A stretch of 64,000 bases of DNA from a bacterium (GTDB lineage: Bacteria > Planctomycetota > Planctomycetia > Planctomycetales > Planctomycetaceae), in the NCBI GenBank assembly GCA_016125225.1, contig WGME01000005.1, positions 1 through 64,000 on the forward strand, read 5' to 3'. Position 1 is the first letter of the stretch. Each line of letters starts with the position of its first letter. Made by a program: the position numbers and the translations under genes. This document shows, one piece after another, positions 54,105-61,920 of the stretch. The notes under the pieces were generated by a model. That model saw only the letters and a program-made list of their open reading frames with translations. It was not told where the DNA came from and searched no databases.

Positions 54105-55589
54105 ATGCCGACCACGACAGGACCAGGCGCTGGCTCGCCGAAGAATTCAATGGAGAAGCGATACCGTCTGCCGGGAATTGAACTCGAAGGCATCGCTCAA
54201 TTGTCCCTGTTGGAGACGGCCCTCTGGCCGCTTGATGGGACACGACGACGGACCACTGAGTATCGCACGGCCTATGTCTTTGGCTCGGGTCAGGAACAGC
54301 GTCAGGCTCAGGTCACTATGCGCTCGGCGCTCGGGCTGCAGCCGATTGATGAGTACGTGTTGTGGGGACTGCTCGGCACCTCGCTCGACCGCCGCGAAGA
54401 CAACGACGGCGTCCTGATTGCGAAGCCGCGCTGGATGCTCAAGCGGCTGGGCCTGCGGAACGGCGGGTCGCAGTATGCAGAGTTGCGCGCGTCGCTGCTC
54501 CGGCTGTCGACGGCCAGTTACCAGAACACCGGCTTCTACAATCCGGAGACGCAGGAACACGAATACGTTTCGTTCCAGTTCCTGAGTTTTCTGCTGCCGA
54601 CCGTGGGCGGCCTCGGTCGCGAAGTCGACAATGATCGCTGCTGGCGGATTGAATGGAACCCGGCCTTCTACCGCTTCAGCCAATTGACCGGCGGTAGTCT
54701 CCTGTTCGACCTCGACCTGTACCGTCAACTCACGCCGGCGTCTCGTCGACTGTTTCTGAAGCTGAAGGATCGCTTCTGGCGGACGAAAGTCGTCCATCTG
54801 AATGTCGAGGATCTGACCATCAACGGCCTTGGCTTCTCGGCCGACCGCCCGCTGTTTAAGCGCAAGTACGATCTCACGGTGTGTCTGAGGGAATTGCTGG
54901 AGCACCGCATCATTGCTCTGGGCCGGGGCCAGACCGACGTCAAGCAACTGTTCTGGAAGCGTTCCAAGGGCTGCTACGTCGTCGTGTGTTACGAAGGGGA
55001 GTATTTCCGCCAGCCTCAGGCGGCACGCACCCAAAGCCAGCAGAAAGCGATCCAGGCCGATCCCCTCTTCGAGCCGCTCCGCCAACTGGGACTGGACGCA
55101 GCCGCCATTCGACGCGTGTTCGCCGAACATGCCCGGGGCCGGATCCAGCAATGGCTGACCATCACCGAGGCGGCGCTGCACGAAAAACCTCGTGGCTTCC
55201 CCGGTTTCCGTGTCTCACCCGCCGCGTTCCTGATCGACGGGCTGCAGCACAATCGCCTGCCGCCCGATTGGATGCACGCCCATGAGAAGCGGCAACGGGA
55301 GTTACAGTGGGAACAAGAACGGATCGCCGTAGCGGCGCAGGAACAACAACTGCAGCCGCAGTATGTCGCCGAACGGGCGGCAGCGCTGCAGGTCTATCTG
55401 CGGTCACCGGCAGGACGTCAGCAATATGACGCCGCCTATGGTCCCCTGCTGGCGCTGCATCAACGGAGCCAGCCGCACGATCCGGCGACGGCGGCAGCAG
55501 CCGCCACACGGGCCTACGTCGAAGAGCATCATTTCCAGTTTCCGAACTTCGCGGAATGGTCGCTAGATCGGTCCGGCAGCCTGAGCTAG
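54105..55589 (+). CDS. Plasmid-type replication initiator protein
   Basis: A 494-residue protein from the ATG at 54105; the ATG at 54150 is an alternative start. Residues about 30-300 match the RPA/TrfA-like initiator layout: TEYRTAYVFGSGQEQRQAQV, LQPIDEYVLWGLLG, PRWMLKRLGLRNGGSQYAEL (winged helix), FDLDLYRQLTPASRRLFLKL and LKRKYDLTVCLRELLEHRII (in the sequence FKRKYDL). The C-terminal 170 residues are Gln/Ala-rich helices of unknown role. It should bind iterons and open the origin; iteron-like repeats lie directly downstream (55604-55675). Confidence 0.75.
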   Translation: MPTTTGPGAGSPKNSMEKRYRLPGIELEGIAQLSLLETALWPLDGTRRRTTEYRTAYVFGSGQEQRQAQVTMRSALGLQPIDEYVLWGLLGTSLDRREDNDGVLIAKPRWMLKRLGLRNGGSQYAELRASLLRLSTASYQNTGFYNPETQEHEYVSFQFLSFLLPTVGGLGREVDNDRCWRIEWNPAFYRFSQLTGGSLLFDLDLYRQLTPASRRLFLKLKDRFWRTKVVHLNVEDLTINGLGFSADRPLFKRKYDLTVCLRELLEHRIIALGRGQTDVKQLFWKRSKGCYVVVCYEGEYFRQPQAARTQSQQKAIQADPLFEPLRQLGLDAAAIRRVFAEHARGRIQQWLTITEAALHEKPRGFPGFRVSPAAFLIDGLQHNRLPPDWMHAHEKRQRELQWEQERIAVAAQEQQLQPQYVAERAAALQVYLRSPAGRQQYDAAYGPLLALHQRSQPHDPATAAAAATRAYVEEHHFQFPNFAEWSLDRSGSLS

Positions 55590-55603
55590 GCGTCCTGATC
55601 GAC

Positions 55604-55675
55604 ACGGCATTCGCCGGATGTTTTTGGGGAGCACCCCACGGCATCCGCCGGATAAAGATACGGCATTTGCCGGAT
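55604..55675. repeat. Three iteron-like direct repeats
   Basis: ACGGCATTCGCCGGAT starts at 55604, ACGGCATCCGCCGGAT at 55638 and ACGGCATTTGCCGGAT at 55660. They differ only at two central bases. Copies one and three are both followed by GTTTTT. Spacings are 34 and 22 bases, close to whole helical turns (22 being typical of iterons). Each copy contains the small inverted repeat CGGC-N4-GCCG. Confidence 0.75.
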
Positions 55676-55701
55676 GTTTTTCTCCCGAGTGAACGGGACT
55701 T

Positions 55702-55721
55702 CTTGGCTCTCCCGAGCCAAG
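55702..55721. repeat. Perfect 8-bp hairpin in the origin-like region
   Basis: CTTGGCTC (55702-55709) and GAGCCAAG (55714-55721) pair perfectly around a TCCC loop. It could be the initiator gene's terminator, though only TTTC follows, or an origin structure. Confidence 0.5.
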
Positions 55722-56036
55722 TTTCGGACTCTCATGAGACGTCCTACAAAGCGTACGTTCAAAGCGTTCTTGTAAAGCAAAGGGTTGCGGGCTTTCGCCC
55801 GCCTGCTAAAAAAACAACGGGGCAACTAACGACGGGGTTCGTCAACAGGACGCAGAGTTATTCCGGCCGGCCCGGCGGAGCGGGCCGCCTGCCCGTCGAG
55901 AAGATCAACTCGGGAGAGAAGAGAGGGCGTGCGTCAGGGAGTGGCGTCCGAGATCCGATTCCGCTACCTGACAGCTTATGCTAAAGCCGCTATATTCCGC
56001 GGGTAAAGACGAATCATAGATCTTCGGAGTAGCCAT

Positions 56037-57167
56037 ATGTGGCGCATGCAGTCGGGCAATCGGGTTTTGTCCCCCGCGGAATGGGCCTGTTTCTGCCAGG
56101 GGTTGGGCCATCTTCGGGATTCAATCGAATCAGACTTGGAATACGACTCCAATGACCACGAAACAGGGATCGCGATTTTCGATCGGCTCTCCGCAGAACA
56201 GAAACTGGCCTTATTGGCCGAAGTATCCCTCGCGCTGACCGATCCGACGATCCAGATGCCTCGTCTGACAGCAGCCAACGAAGGAGCAATTGCTGCCGTC
56301 CTACGAACGTTCTGGTTTCTACTCTGTTTGGAATTGGAAAACGAACGCCACCCCATGCCAGAAATCGAGATCACGCGAGACTATCGCAGCCTGCTCCTTG
56401 CTGCGTGTGCCTACGAATCGGAAAGTCCCGATTGCGTGCCCCTCTCGGAAACCGATGAAACCGAGTGGTCTTGTTTGTACGAGGAGTTTGAATCCTACAT
56501 CCTCTGGGATGACGATTTCTCGATGGCTGATGACCTCCTCGACTTGCCTCCCGATGAAATGGAGTCACGGCTGAGATTCCTGACCATCGAGCGGGATTAC
56601 TTCGTGACTGTCCCCCACGAGCCAAATCCAGCCGAACTCATCGCTGCCCGGCAGGTTTTAGCCAGAATGATTGGCGTGCCCGTGATCGATGACGAGGGGT
56701 TGTATCCATTCTTGGACGATCTTTATCACGGGCTGGCGATCGGCCCCTGTCCAGAATCGGCGATCGCCGTTTGGCAGGACAATCCGTGGGTCCAAGTCGC
56801 CCGATGTACGACTCCCAATTGGGAGTGCAGTTATGAGATTTGGCAGACCGACTTCTTTCCCGCGATTCCTACGCAACCTTTCGCCATCGATCCTGACGAA
56901 ATACTCCCGGCGATCGGGCTGTCCGCTGAGGTGACGATTGAACAACTCGATGATCAGTGGGTCGTGCGCGACCGGCAAGACGGGTATTGGTGCAGCTTAC
57001 TCGACAACGGCTGGACTGATTCACCAAACAGCGAGGAACCGGCACTGAGTTTTCCATCCGAAGCGGAAGCAGTGTCGGCCTTTCTGCAAGCTGACCGCAT
57101 GTACGATGAGCGTGCCGAACGCCGCCGAGTGGTTTTGGAGCGATTGGGGCGACCAGACCAAGTCTGA
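56037..57167 (+). CDS. Acidic cytoplasmic protein of unknown function
   Basis: A 376-residue protein with a clear GGAG eight bases before the ATG. It is acidic and rich in Trp, Asp and Glu, with no signal peptide or membrane helix. I see no known motif. The segments LYPFLDDLYHGLAIGP, EICWQTDFFP-like (EIWQTDFFPAIP) and DDQWVVRDRQDGYWCSLLDN look like a compact alpha/beta fold. The C-terminus ends in a basic helix (ERRRVVLERLGRPDQV). It lies between the origin-like region and the defence cargo, so it may itself be an accessory or conflict-system gene. Function unknown. Confidence 0.6.
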   Translation: MWRMQSGNRVLSPAEWACFCQGLGHLRDSIESDLEYDSNDHETGIAIFDRLSAEQKLALLAEVSLALTDPTIQMPRLTAANEGAIAAVLRTFWFLLCLELENERHPMPEIEITRDYRSLLLAACAYESESPDCVPLSETDETEWSCLYEEFESYILWDDDFSMADDLLDLPPDEMESRLRFLTIERDYFVTVPHEPNPAELIAARQVLARMIGVPVIDDEGLYPFLDDLYHGLAIGPCPESAIAVWQDNPWVQVARCTTPNWECSYEIWQTDFFPAIPTQPFAIDPDEILPAIGLSAEVTIEQLDDQWVVRDRQDGYWCSLLDNGWTDSPNSEEPALSFPSEAEAVSAFLQADRMYDERAERRRVVLERLGRPDQV

Positions 57168-57686
57168 ATGGCAACCGGTGAAGCCGCGCCGTCGCCGAGA
57201 GATCGCCGCCACAGCCGGGCGGGCGGCGGTCGCGGGGCGGTCAGAGACCGACCCACAGAATCGCTCGGGAGAGCGGCGGAGAGGGCCACGCTGTGAGGGA
57301 GACCACGTCGCGGCCTGCGCCGCGACCCCCGGCCCAGACGACACGCACGCCCCTCGCTCCCTCGTTGACGTATTGCGGCGCAGTGCCGGGGGTCGCTGCC
57401 GCCTACCGGCGGCCCGCGACGTCGCTCCGCACCACACGCCCGGCGGCGGCACAACCGCGGAGCGGGGCGACACGGTCGATCTGACCGAAGCATCGCCAAG
57501 GGCAAACATGTACGATATCCTAGAAGCTAGCTGCTGTCGGCGATTCTCTCAGAACGCAGCAACGTCAAACCTCGTTTTCAGCTCGGATACGCCGTTGCAC
57601 CGGTTGCGAAACGCAGCAGATACCTGAGTTCTTGTATTGCGTAGAATTTAATGGCCGTTGCGTTTTTGGACATCTAGGCGAAGACT
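57168..57686. other. GC-rich structured intergenic region
   Basis: About 520 bases. Bases 57170-57480 are visibly richer in G+C than either neighbour and carry perfect hairpins: GTCGCGGC/GCCGCGAC at 57307-57326 and GCCGCC/GGCGGC at 57398-57413. A 42-codon frame (57168-57296; MATGEAAPSPRDRRHSRAGG onward) starts directly after the previous TGA but looks like low-complexity GC-rich sequence. From 57490 the sequence becomes A+T-richer and leads into the ABC-3C operon, whose promoter must lie here. Confidence 0.45.
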
Positions 57687-58643
57687 ATGCACATCGAGTA
57701 TCACGATCTGAGCGCAAAGGACTTCGAGCGTCTAGTCGTGGCCATTTGTATCGAAATTCTCGGGCCAGGAGTTGCATCGTTCTGCGCTGGCAAGGATGGC
57801 TCCCGTGATGCCCGGTTTGAAGGTACAGCCAATCACTTTCCGAGCTCGGCTAACCCCTACAAAGGTAAATTCATAATTCAGGCTAAGCACACCGAAGATC
57901 CGGTGGCGAAGTACAGCGATCCTGATTTCTCCAGCGAACGTGATTCATCGGTTATATCTGGTGAATGCCTGGGAGTGAAGAAACTTGTGGATGACGGCCA
58001 CTTGGACATCTATTTCCTATTTTCGAATCGCAAAATGTCCGGGGTGGCAGAAGAGCCGATTCGATCGAGGATCACGAGGGATACTGGAGCGAAGACGATC
58101 GAATTGTTTGGCATCGAGCGGATCGACAACCTGTTGAAGAAATTCAAGCAGGCATTGCAGACATTTGGCGCCGAGCCAATGAATCTACCGCTGCTTGTTA
58201 CGTGTGAAGACTTGTCCGAAGTGATTTTGGCCATTAGCCAAAACAAGGCTGCGTTCACTGACGCGTTTATGCCGGACGATCTTCAGCGAGTTTCATTCAA
58301 GCGAAAAAATGAAAACAATGGACTGAGCAGCGACCTGGCCGAATACATTCGCCGCCAGTACGTGCCACAATTCGACAACGTTAAGAAATTTCTCGCCAGA
58401 CCGGGAAATGAGGCGGTACGGGAGAGATACGAGGCTGCTGCGTTAGAGTTTGAAGAACAAATTGCGATTCACCGAAAGGCATACGGATCATTCGACGATG
58501 TTTTGATCAGGGTGAAAAGTCTTTTGGCCAAACGTGACGGAGACTTGGCGAGAAACAAGGCATTGACCAACTTAGTCGTATACTACATGTACTGGAATTG
58601 TGACATCGGCTCGAAGGTGGAATCGGATGTTGAGGCCGAATAA
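57687..58643 (+). CDS. ABC-3C effector: nuclease-like domain plus ABC-3C C-terminal domain
   Basis: A 318-residue protein. Residues about 10-130 look like a Mrr/PD-(D/E)xK restriction-endonuclease fold: AKDFERLVVAICIEIL, then GKDGSRDARFEG (acidic residue) and KFIIQAKHTEDP (QxK in place of ExK). The C-terminal third carries the ABC-three-component C-terminal domain (FDNVKKFLARPGNEAVRERY, TNLVVYYMYWNCDIGSKVE; the family ends with a YMYFNCDIG-type motif). ABC-3C systems are proposed conflict systems in which a SMC-like ATPase and a middle component activate such effectors. Nuclease action on invading DNA is inference. The next gene begins inside its last codons (58627). Confidence 0.8.
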   Translation: MHIEYHDLSAKDFERLVVAICIEILGPGVASFCAGKDGSRDARFEGTANHFPSSANPYKGKFIIQAKHTEDPVAKYSDPDFSSERDSSVISGECLGVKKLVDDGHLDIYFLFSNRKMSGVAEEPIRSRITRDTGAKTIELFGIERIDNLLKKFKQALQTFGAEPMNLPLLVTCEDLSEVILAISQNKAAFTDAFMPDDLQRVSFKRKNENNGLSSDLAEYIRRQYVPQFDNVKKFLARPGNEAVRERYEAAALEFEEQIAIHRKAYGSFDDVLIRVKSLLAKRDGDLARNKALTNLVVYYMYWNCDIGSKVESDVEAE

Positions 58644-58896
58644 ACACTCTGATCCTCAACTGACAATTTTGCCGGTCGCTGGCGAATTGCTGAAGAAGCT
58701 GCGTTCCAAACGCTCCTGCAGCGTCGCGGACTTGCGAAAGCATATTGAGGGCATCGGTGCCGATCGCCTCCCGCTTCTAGAACCGTCAATTGCCTTGCTC
58801 TATCTCCTCGGCCTAGTCGAGTACCGACGCAAGACAGACTCAATGGAGTACGTCGGCCGACGCAAGACAGACTCAATGGAGTACGTCGGCCCATGA
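58627..58896 (+). CDS. ABC-3C middle component with a duplicated C-terminal tail
   Basis: An 89-residue protein; the ATG at 58627 overlaps the end of the effector gene by 17 bases. The body is a small winged-helix-like fold: LTILPVAGELLKKLRSKRSC, SVADLRKHIEGIGADRLPLL, EPSIALLYLLGLVEY, matching the short middle components of ABC-3C systems (LxxLGLIEY near the end). It then has RRKTDSMEYVG twice, encoded by a perfect 33-base tandem repeat. The stop (TGA at 58894-58896) overlaps the ATPase start (ATGA), so translation is coupled. It is thought to bridge ATPase and effector. Confidence 0.75.
   Translation: MLRPNKHSDPQLTILPVAGELLKKLRSKRSCSVADLRKHIEGIGADRLPLLEPSIALLYLLGLVEYRRKTDSMEYVGRRKTDSMEYVGP
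58825..58890 (+). repeat. Perfect 33-bp tandem duplication at the middle-component/ATPase junction
   Basis: Copy one is 58825-58857 and copy two 58858-58890, identical base for base. Each copy encodes RRKTDSMEYVG in frame and contains GGAG; the second GGAG (58878-58881) sits 11 bases before the ATPase start at 58893. The identity suggests a recent event. Confidence 0.95.
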
Positions 58897-60668
58897 AACT
58901 AATCAAGCTCTACTCCAATTTCCCAAAGAAATTTCACCCGGTCACATTCCGTGAGGGCCTTAATGTTGTCTTAGGCAAGATCACCAACCCTGCTGCTCGC
59001 GACAAGGATACCCACAACCTCGGCAAGACTCTGTTTGCGCAGATAATCGACTTCTGCCTCATGAAAGGGAAGGATTCAGGTTTCTTTCTCTTCAAGCACA
59101 CGCAGTTTGAAGAGTTTGTTTTCTTTCTTGAATTGCGAATACAGACAGGCGAGTACATCACGATACGTCGGTCAGTGAACGAAGGAAGCAAGGGCTCCTT
59201 CATGCGGCATTCAACACCGAATCACGACTTCACAGAATGGTCGGAAGACGAGTGGGACCATTGGCTTCTTCCTTTCGAGGCGTCAAGGCAGCTTTTGGAC
59301 GGGATTCTGGATTTGACTGTTCTGAGCCCTTGGTCCTATCGACAGGCTGTATCTTATTCCCTGCGATCCCAGAAGGATTATGATGAGCCGTTCAAGCTCG
59401 CGAAATTTGCGGGAAGCCACGCTGACTGGAAGCCGTTTCTTGCCCATATTCTGGGCTTCAGTGGCGAAGTGGTCGCTACCGGATACGAGATCGAAGAGGA
59501 ACTTGCGAATCTTGAAAAAGATGAAAGACAACTAATCGCAAGAGCGAGCGGTATTGAGGATGTAGACCAGCTTCGCGGACAGATACAAATCATCGAGCAA
59601 GACGTCCAAACGGTCGAGCAAGAGATCGAGAAGTTTGACTTCTCGCCTACTGATGAGCGTATAACCCGTGCTTTAGTGGCTGACATTGATAATCGAATCG
59701 TTCAGCTAAACGAAGCTCGCTATTCGCTTGCATCAGACAAAGCTCGAATTGAATCGGCGCTCGGCGTTAGGTTGTCAATAAACTTGAAGGGGCTCGAAAA
59801 ACTGTTTAAAGAGGCGCAGATATACTTCTCCGATCAAGTGAAGAAGGACTACAAATCGCTTGAAGAGTTCAACAAAGAGCTTGCTGAAGAACGCGACGAG
59901 TACCTTCGGAAGGATCTCGAAGAGATCGAGATACAGCTTATCACGATCAACACTGAGCTAGCCGATTTGAATAGCAAGCGGTCTGCGGCCCTCACGTCAT
60001 TGGCCGATGCGGAGTCGCTGTCCAAGTACAAGCGATTGACCAAACAGCTTGTCGGACGGCAAGCAGACCTTGAAACATTGCGTCGACTGGAAAGTGTCGT
60101 GGACGAACTGACGACTAAGAGATCGGACATTCGGAGCAAAAAAGCAAGTCTTGAGAAGATAAGGGCAACACTGGAACAGTCCATCAAGAATCCACCTTCA
60201 CGTTATGCCACCATCCGACAATACTTCGACCAGATCGTATTCAAGGTAATTAACCAGCACGCTAATTTGTTCTCTAGGGTAAATAAAGAAAATCATCTAG
60301 AAGTCGAGGTGGACATACTAAACGAGAGCGCGAAGCCTTCGAGCGCCGGAGAAGGATTTTCCTACGGGCGTTTACTTTGCATTGCATTCGATCTTGCAAT
60401 TATGCGTACATATGTCAGCGAGCCCTTTCCCCACTTTGTCTTCCATGACGGATTGTTGGAGACTCTCGACGACCGAAAGAAGCTCAATTTAATTGATGTG
60501 TCACGAGAATACTGCGCGCTAGGAATTCAACACATCGTGACTGTGATTGAATCGGAAATGCCCTCATTGGCCAACGGCAGGAAGTTTGCATTTGATTCGT
60601 CAGAAATTATTCTGACGCTCTCTGATGAAGGCGACAGTGGGCGACTATTTAAGATGCCTTCTTGGTAA
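58893..60668 (+). CDS. ABC-3C SMC/Rad50-like ATPase (DUF2326-type)
   Basis: A 591-residue protein. The N-terminal ATPase half reads MKLIKLYSNFPKKFHPVTFR, EGLNVVLGKI, then a degenerate Walker A (NLGKTLFAQIIDFCL). Residues about 200-435 form a long coiled coil (two strands around LEKLFKEAQIYFSDQVKKDY). The C-terminal half has the ABC-signature-like region SSAGEGFSYGRLLCIAFDLA and a Walker B-like FPHFVFHDGLLETLDDRKKL with its Asp/Glu. This matches the DUF2326 branch of SMC-like ATPases used in ABC-3C systems. It should sense foreign or damaged DNA and license the effector. It converges on the primase gene with a gap of 5 bases. Confidence 0.8.
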   Translation: MKLIKLYSNFPKKFHPVTFREGLNVVLGKITNPAARDKDTHNLGKTLFAQIIDFCLMKGKDSGFFLFKHTQFEEFVFFLELRIQTGEYITIRRSVNEGSKGSFMRHSTPNHDFTEWSEDEWDHWLLPFEASRQLLDGILDLTVLSPWSYRQAVSYSLRSQKDYDEPFKLAKFAGSHADWKPFLAHILGFSGEVVATGYEIEEELANLEKDERQLIARASGIEDVDQLRGQIQIIEQDVQTVEQEIEKFDFSPTDERITRALVADIDNRIVQLNEARYSLASDKARIESALGVRLSINLKGLEKLFKEAQIYFSDQVKKDYKSLEEFNKELAEERDEYLRKDLEEIEIQLITINTELADLNSKRSAALTSLADAESLSKYKRLTKQLVGRQADLETLRRLESVVDELTTKRSDIRSKKASLEKIRATLEQSIKNPPSRYATIRQYFDQIVFKVINQHANLFSRVNKENHLEVEVDILNESAKPSSAGEGFSYGRLLCIAFDLAIMRTYVSEPFPHFVFHDGLLETLDDRKKLNLIDVSREYCALGIQHIVTVIESEMPSLANGRKFAFDSSEIILTLSDEGDSGRLFKMPSW

Positions 60669-60673
60669 CGTGA

Positions 60674-61879
60674 TTATCTTCGCCAGAGTCTCGGCCGAAT
60701 GCTTTGCTCCCACTGCTCTGTAATAAGGTGCTCGGGTTGGATCTCTGCGAAAGTACCATTGTTCAAACTGCGGCTCCAGCCGAGGCGAACTTCGAGATTG
60801 CGTTGGGTAAGTAGCCAGAGGGTTTCTTGCGCCCCTTCATCACCGGGTCCATCGGCATCATATAGCAGCGACACGCGGCCTTGAGCGAGCTGATGTGACC
60901 ATCGTTCGATCTTGTCAGCCTGTTCCACCGTGATCTTGTTCGACATGATCGCCACGGCGGGGATGCCGAGTTGATCGAGGGCGAGCACATCGTTGAAGCC
61001 CTCGACGATGATGGGGCCGCAATGGGCGAGGATCTCCCGGTAGCCCGGTTCGTGGAGGCGGCTGGCCTGTTGACCGAAGAGTTCCAAACCGCGGTGGAAG
61101 CCGGCCGGGACTTTGTGTTTGTGCGGCGGTTTCTCGCGGGAGCGCTGATCGGGCGGTAGGGCCAGAAAGGCGCGTTCCTTCTCCTCGAAGCTGGGATCGC
61201 GGGCGATCCAGGCGAGGAGTTTTCCGTCTTCGCTATGGATCGGATAGACGACGTGACCCCGCAGGGACCAGCCACGTTTGTCGTCCCCGCCGGTCGGCAG
61301 AACGCCGACGGACCATTTGCGGAGCAACTCAAGAGAAGTCAGGCAGGGATGGCGGCGGACGTAGCTCGCGGCTGCGGGCGGCATCTGGGCGACGTCGACG
61401 ATCAGCCGCTCGTGGAGATGGATCAGGTCACGGGCTTTGGGATTGTCGCTGTCAGCCAGCGGGACGTTGCGAAGCGGAGCTGGCTCGGGTGCCGTCGGTG
61501 CTGGCTGGACCTTGGACTGCGGTGTCGGCTGGGGTTCGGGAGTTCCGGTGAGCACCTTGCGGACGCGGCTGAATTCCCCGCCGGTGAGCTTGTCACCGGT
61601 CGGTTTGGCTCCCGTTAACATGCCGTGCATCAGCGTCAACAGATTTCCCCTAAACTGGCAGCCGTAGGCATGGCAGCAGAAAACTTTCTGCGGATTGCCG
61701 GTGTTGACCGCGATGTCCCGCTTGCCCGCATGGTCGCCGGGGCAGCCGAACAGGCAATCGAGCCGGACTTCCTGGCCATTACCGTGGATGTCGAGCGGGA
61801 AGCCGCACCGGGCCGCCGCGTCGGCGAGGCTGGTCTGGGCCTGGAGCGAGTCGACGTCGATGTACGAGGACGGTTTCAT
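60674..61879 (-). CDS. Plasmid-type DNA primase (CHC2 zinc finger and Toprim)
   Basis: A 401-residue protein. An N-terminal zinc-binding domain has a CHC2-like arrangement (RLDCLFGCPGDHAGKRD, VFCCHAYGCQFRGNLLTL). A Pro/Ala-rich linker (about 105-140) precedes the Toprim catalytic domain: PIIVEGFNDVLALDQLGIPA (catalytic Glu) and VSLLYDADGPGDEGAQETL (DxD). It should synthesise RNA primers for the element's replication or transfer. It is divergent from the replication-relaxation gene across 41 bases. Alternatively it could be a Toprim-containing helicase-loader fragment, but the CHC2 part favours a primase. Confidence 0.8.
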   Translation of the reverse strand: MKPSSYIDVDSLQAQTSLADAAARCGFPLDIHGNGQEVRLDCLFGCPGDHAGKRDIAVNTGNPQKVFCCHAYGCQFRGNLLTLMHGMLTGAKPTGDKLTGGEFSRVRKVLTGTPEPQPTPQSKVQPAPTAPEPAPLRNVPLADSDNPKARDLIHLHERLIVDVAQMPPAAASYVRRHPCLTSLELLRKWSVGVLPTGGDDKRGWSLRGHVVYPIHSEDGKLLAWIARDPSFEEKERAFLALPPDQRSREKPPHKHKVPAGFHRGLELFGQQASRLHEPGYREILAHCGPIIVEGFNDVLALDQLGIPAVAIMSNKITVEQADKIERWSHQLAQGRVSLLYDADGPGDEGAQETLWLLTQRNLEVRLGWSRSLNNGTFAEIQPEHLITEQWEQSIRPRLWRR

Positions 61880-61920
61880 GGCAGGAGGAGGCGGGGCAAT
61901 GCTACGCTCGCAGCCGCCTC

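Larger units (their letters stand above)
55590..56036. other. Candidate replication origin: iterons and palindromes
   Basis: About 450 bases without a gene I trust. It holds three iteron-like repeats (55604-55675), a perfect 8-bp hairpin at 55702-55721, GCGGGC/GCCCGC at 55787-55802 next to an A-run (55807-55814), and GGCCCG/CGGGCC at 55869-55886. Position after the initiator gene fits an origin. Confidence 0.55.

Noticed and set aside
54147-55181. A 344-codon minus-strand frame across the replication initiator
   Set aside because: The sense frame matches an initiator family; the antisense product is low-complexity and unlike any known protein.
55556-55984. A plus-strand frame of about 140 codons after the initiator
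   Set aside because: It runs through the iterons and palindromes, has no ribosome site, and its product resembles nothing.
57106-57627. A plus-strand frame across the GC-rich island
   Set aside because: It begins within the previous gene in another frame and encodes Arg/Pro/Ala-rich low-complexity sequence. The region looks structural rather than coding.
58825-58890. Tandem 33-bp repeat as a possible CRISPR fragment
   Set aside because: The copies abut with no spacer, and both are in frame within a gene.
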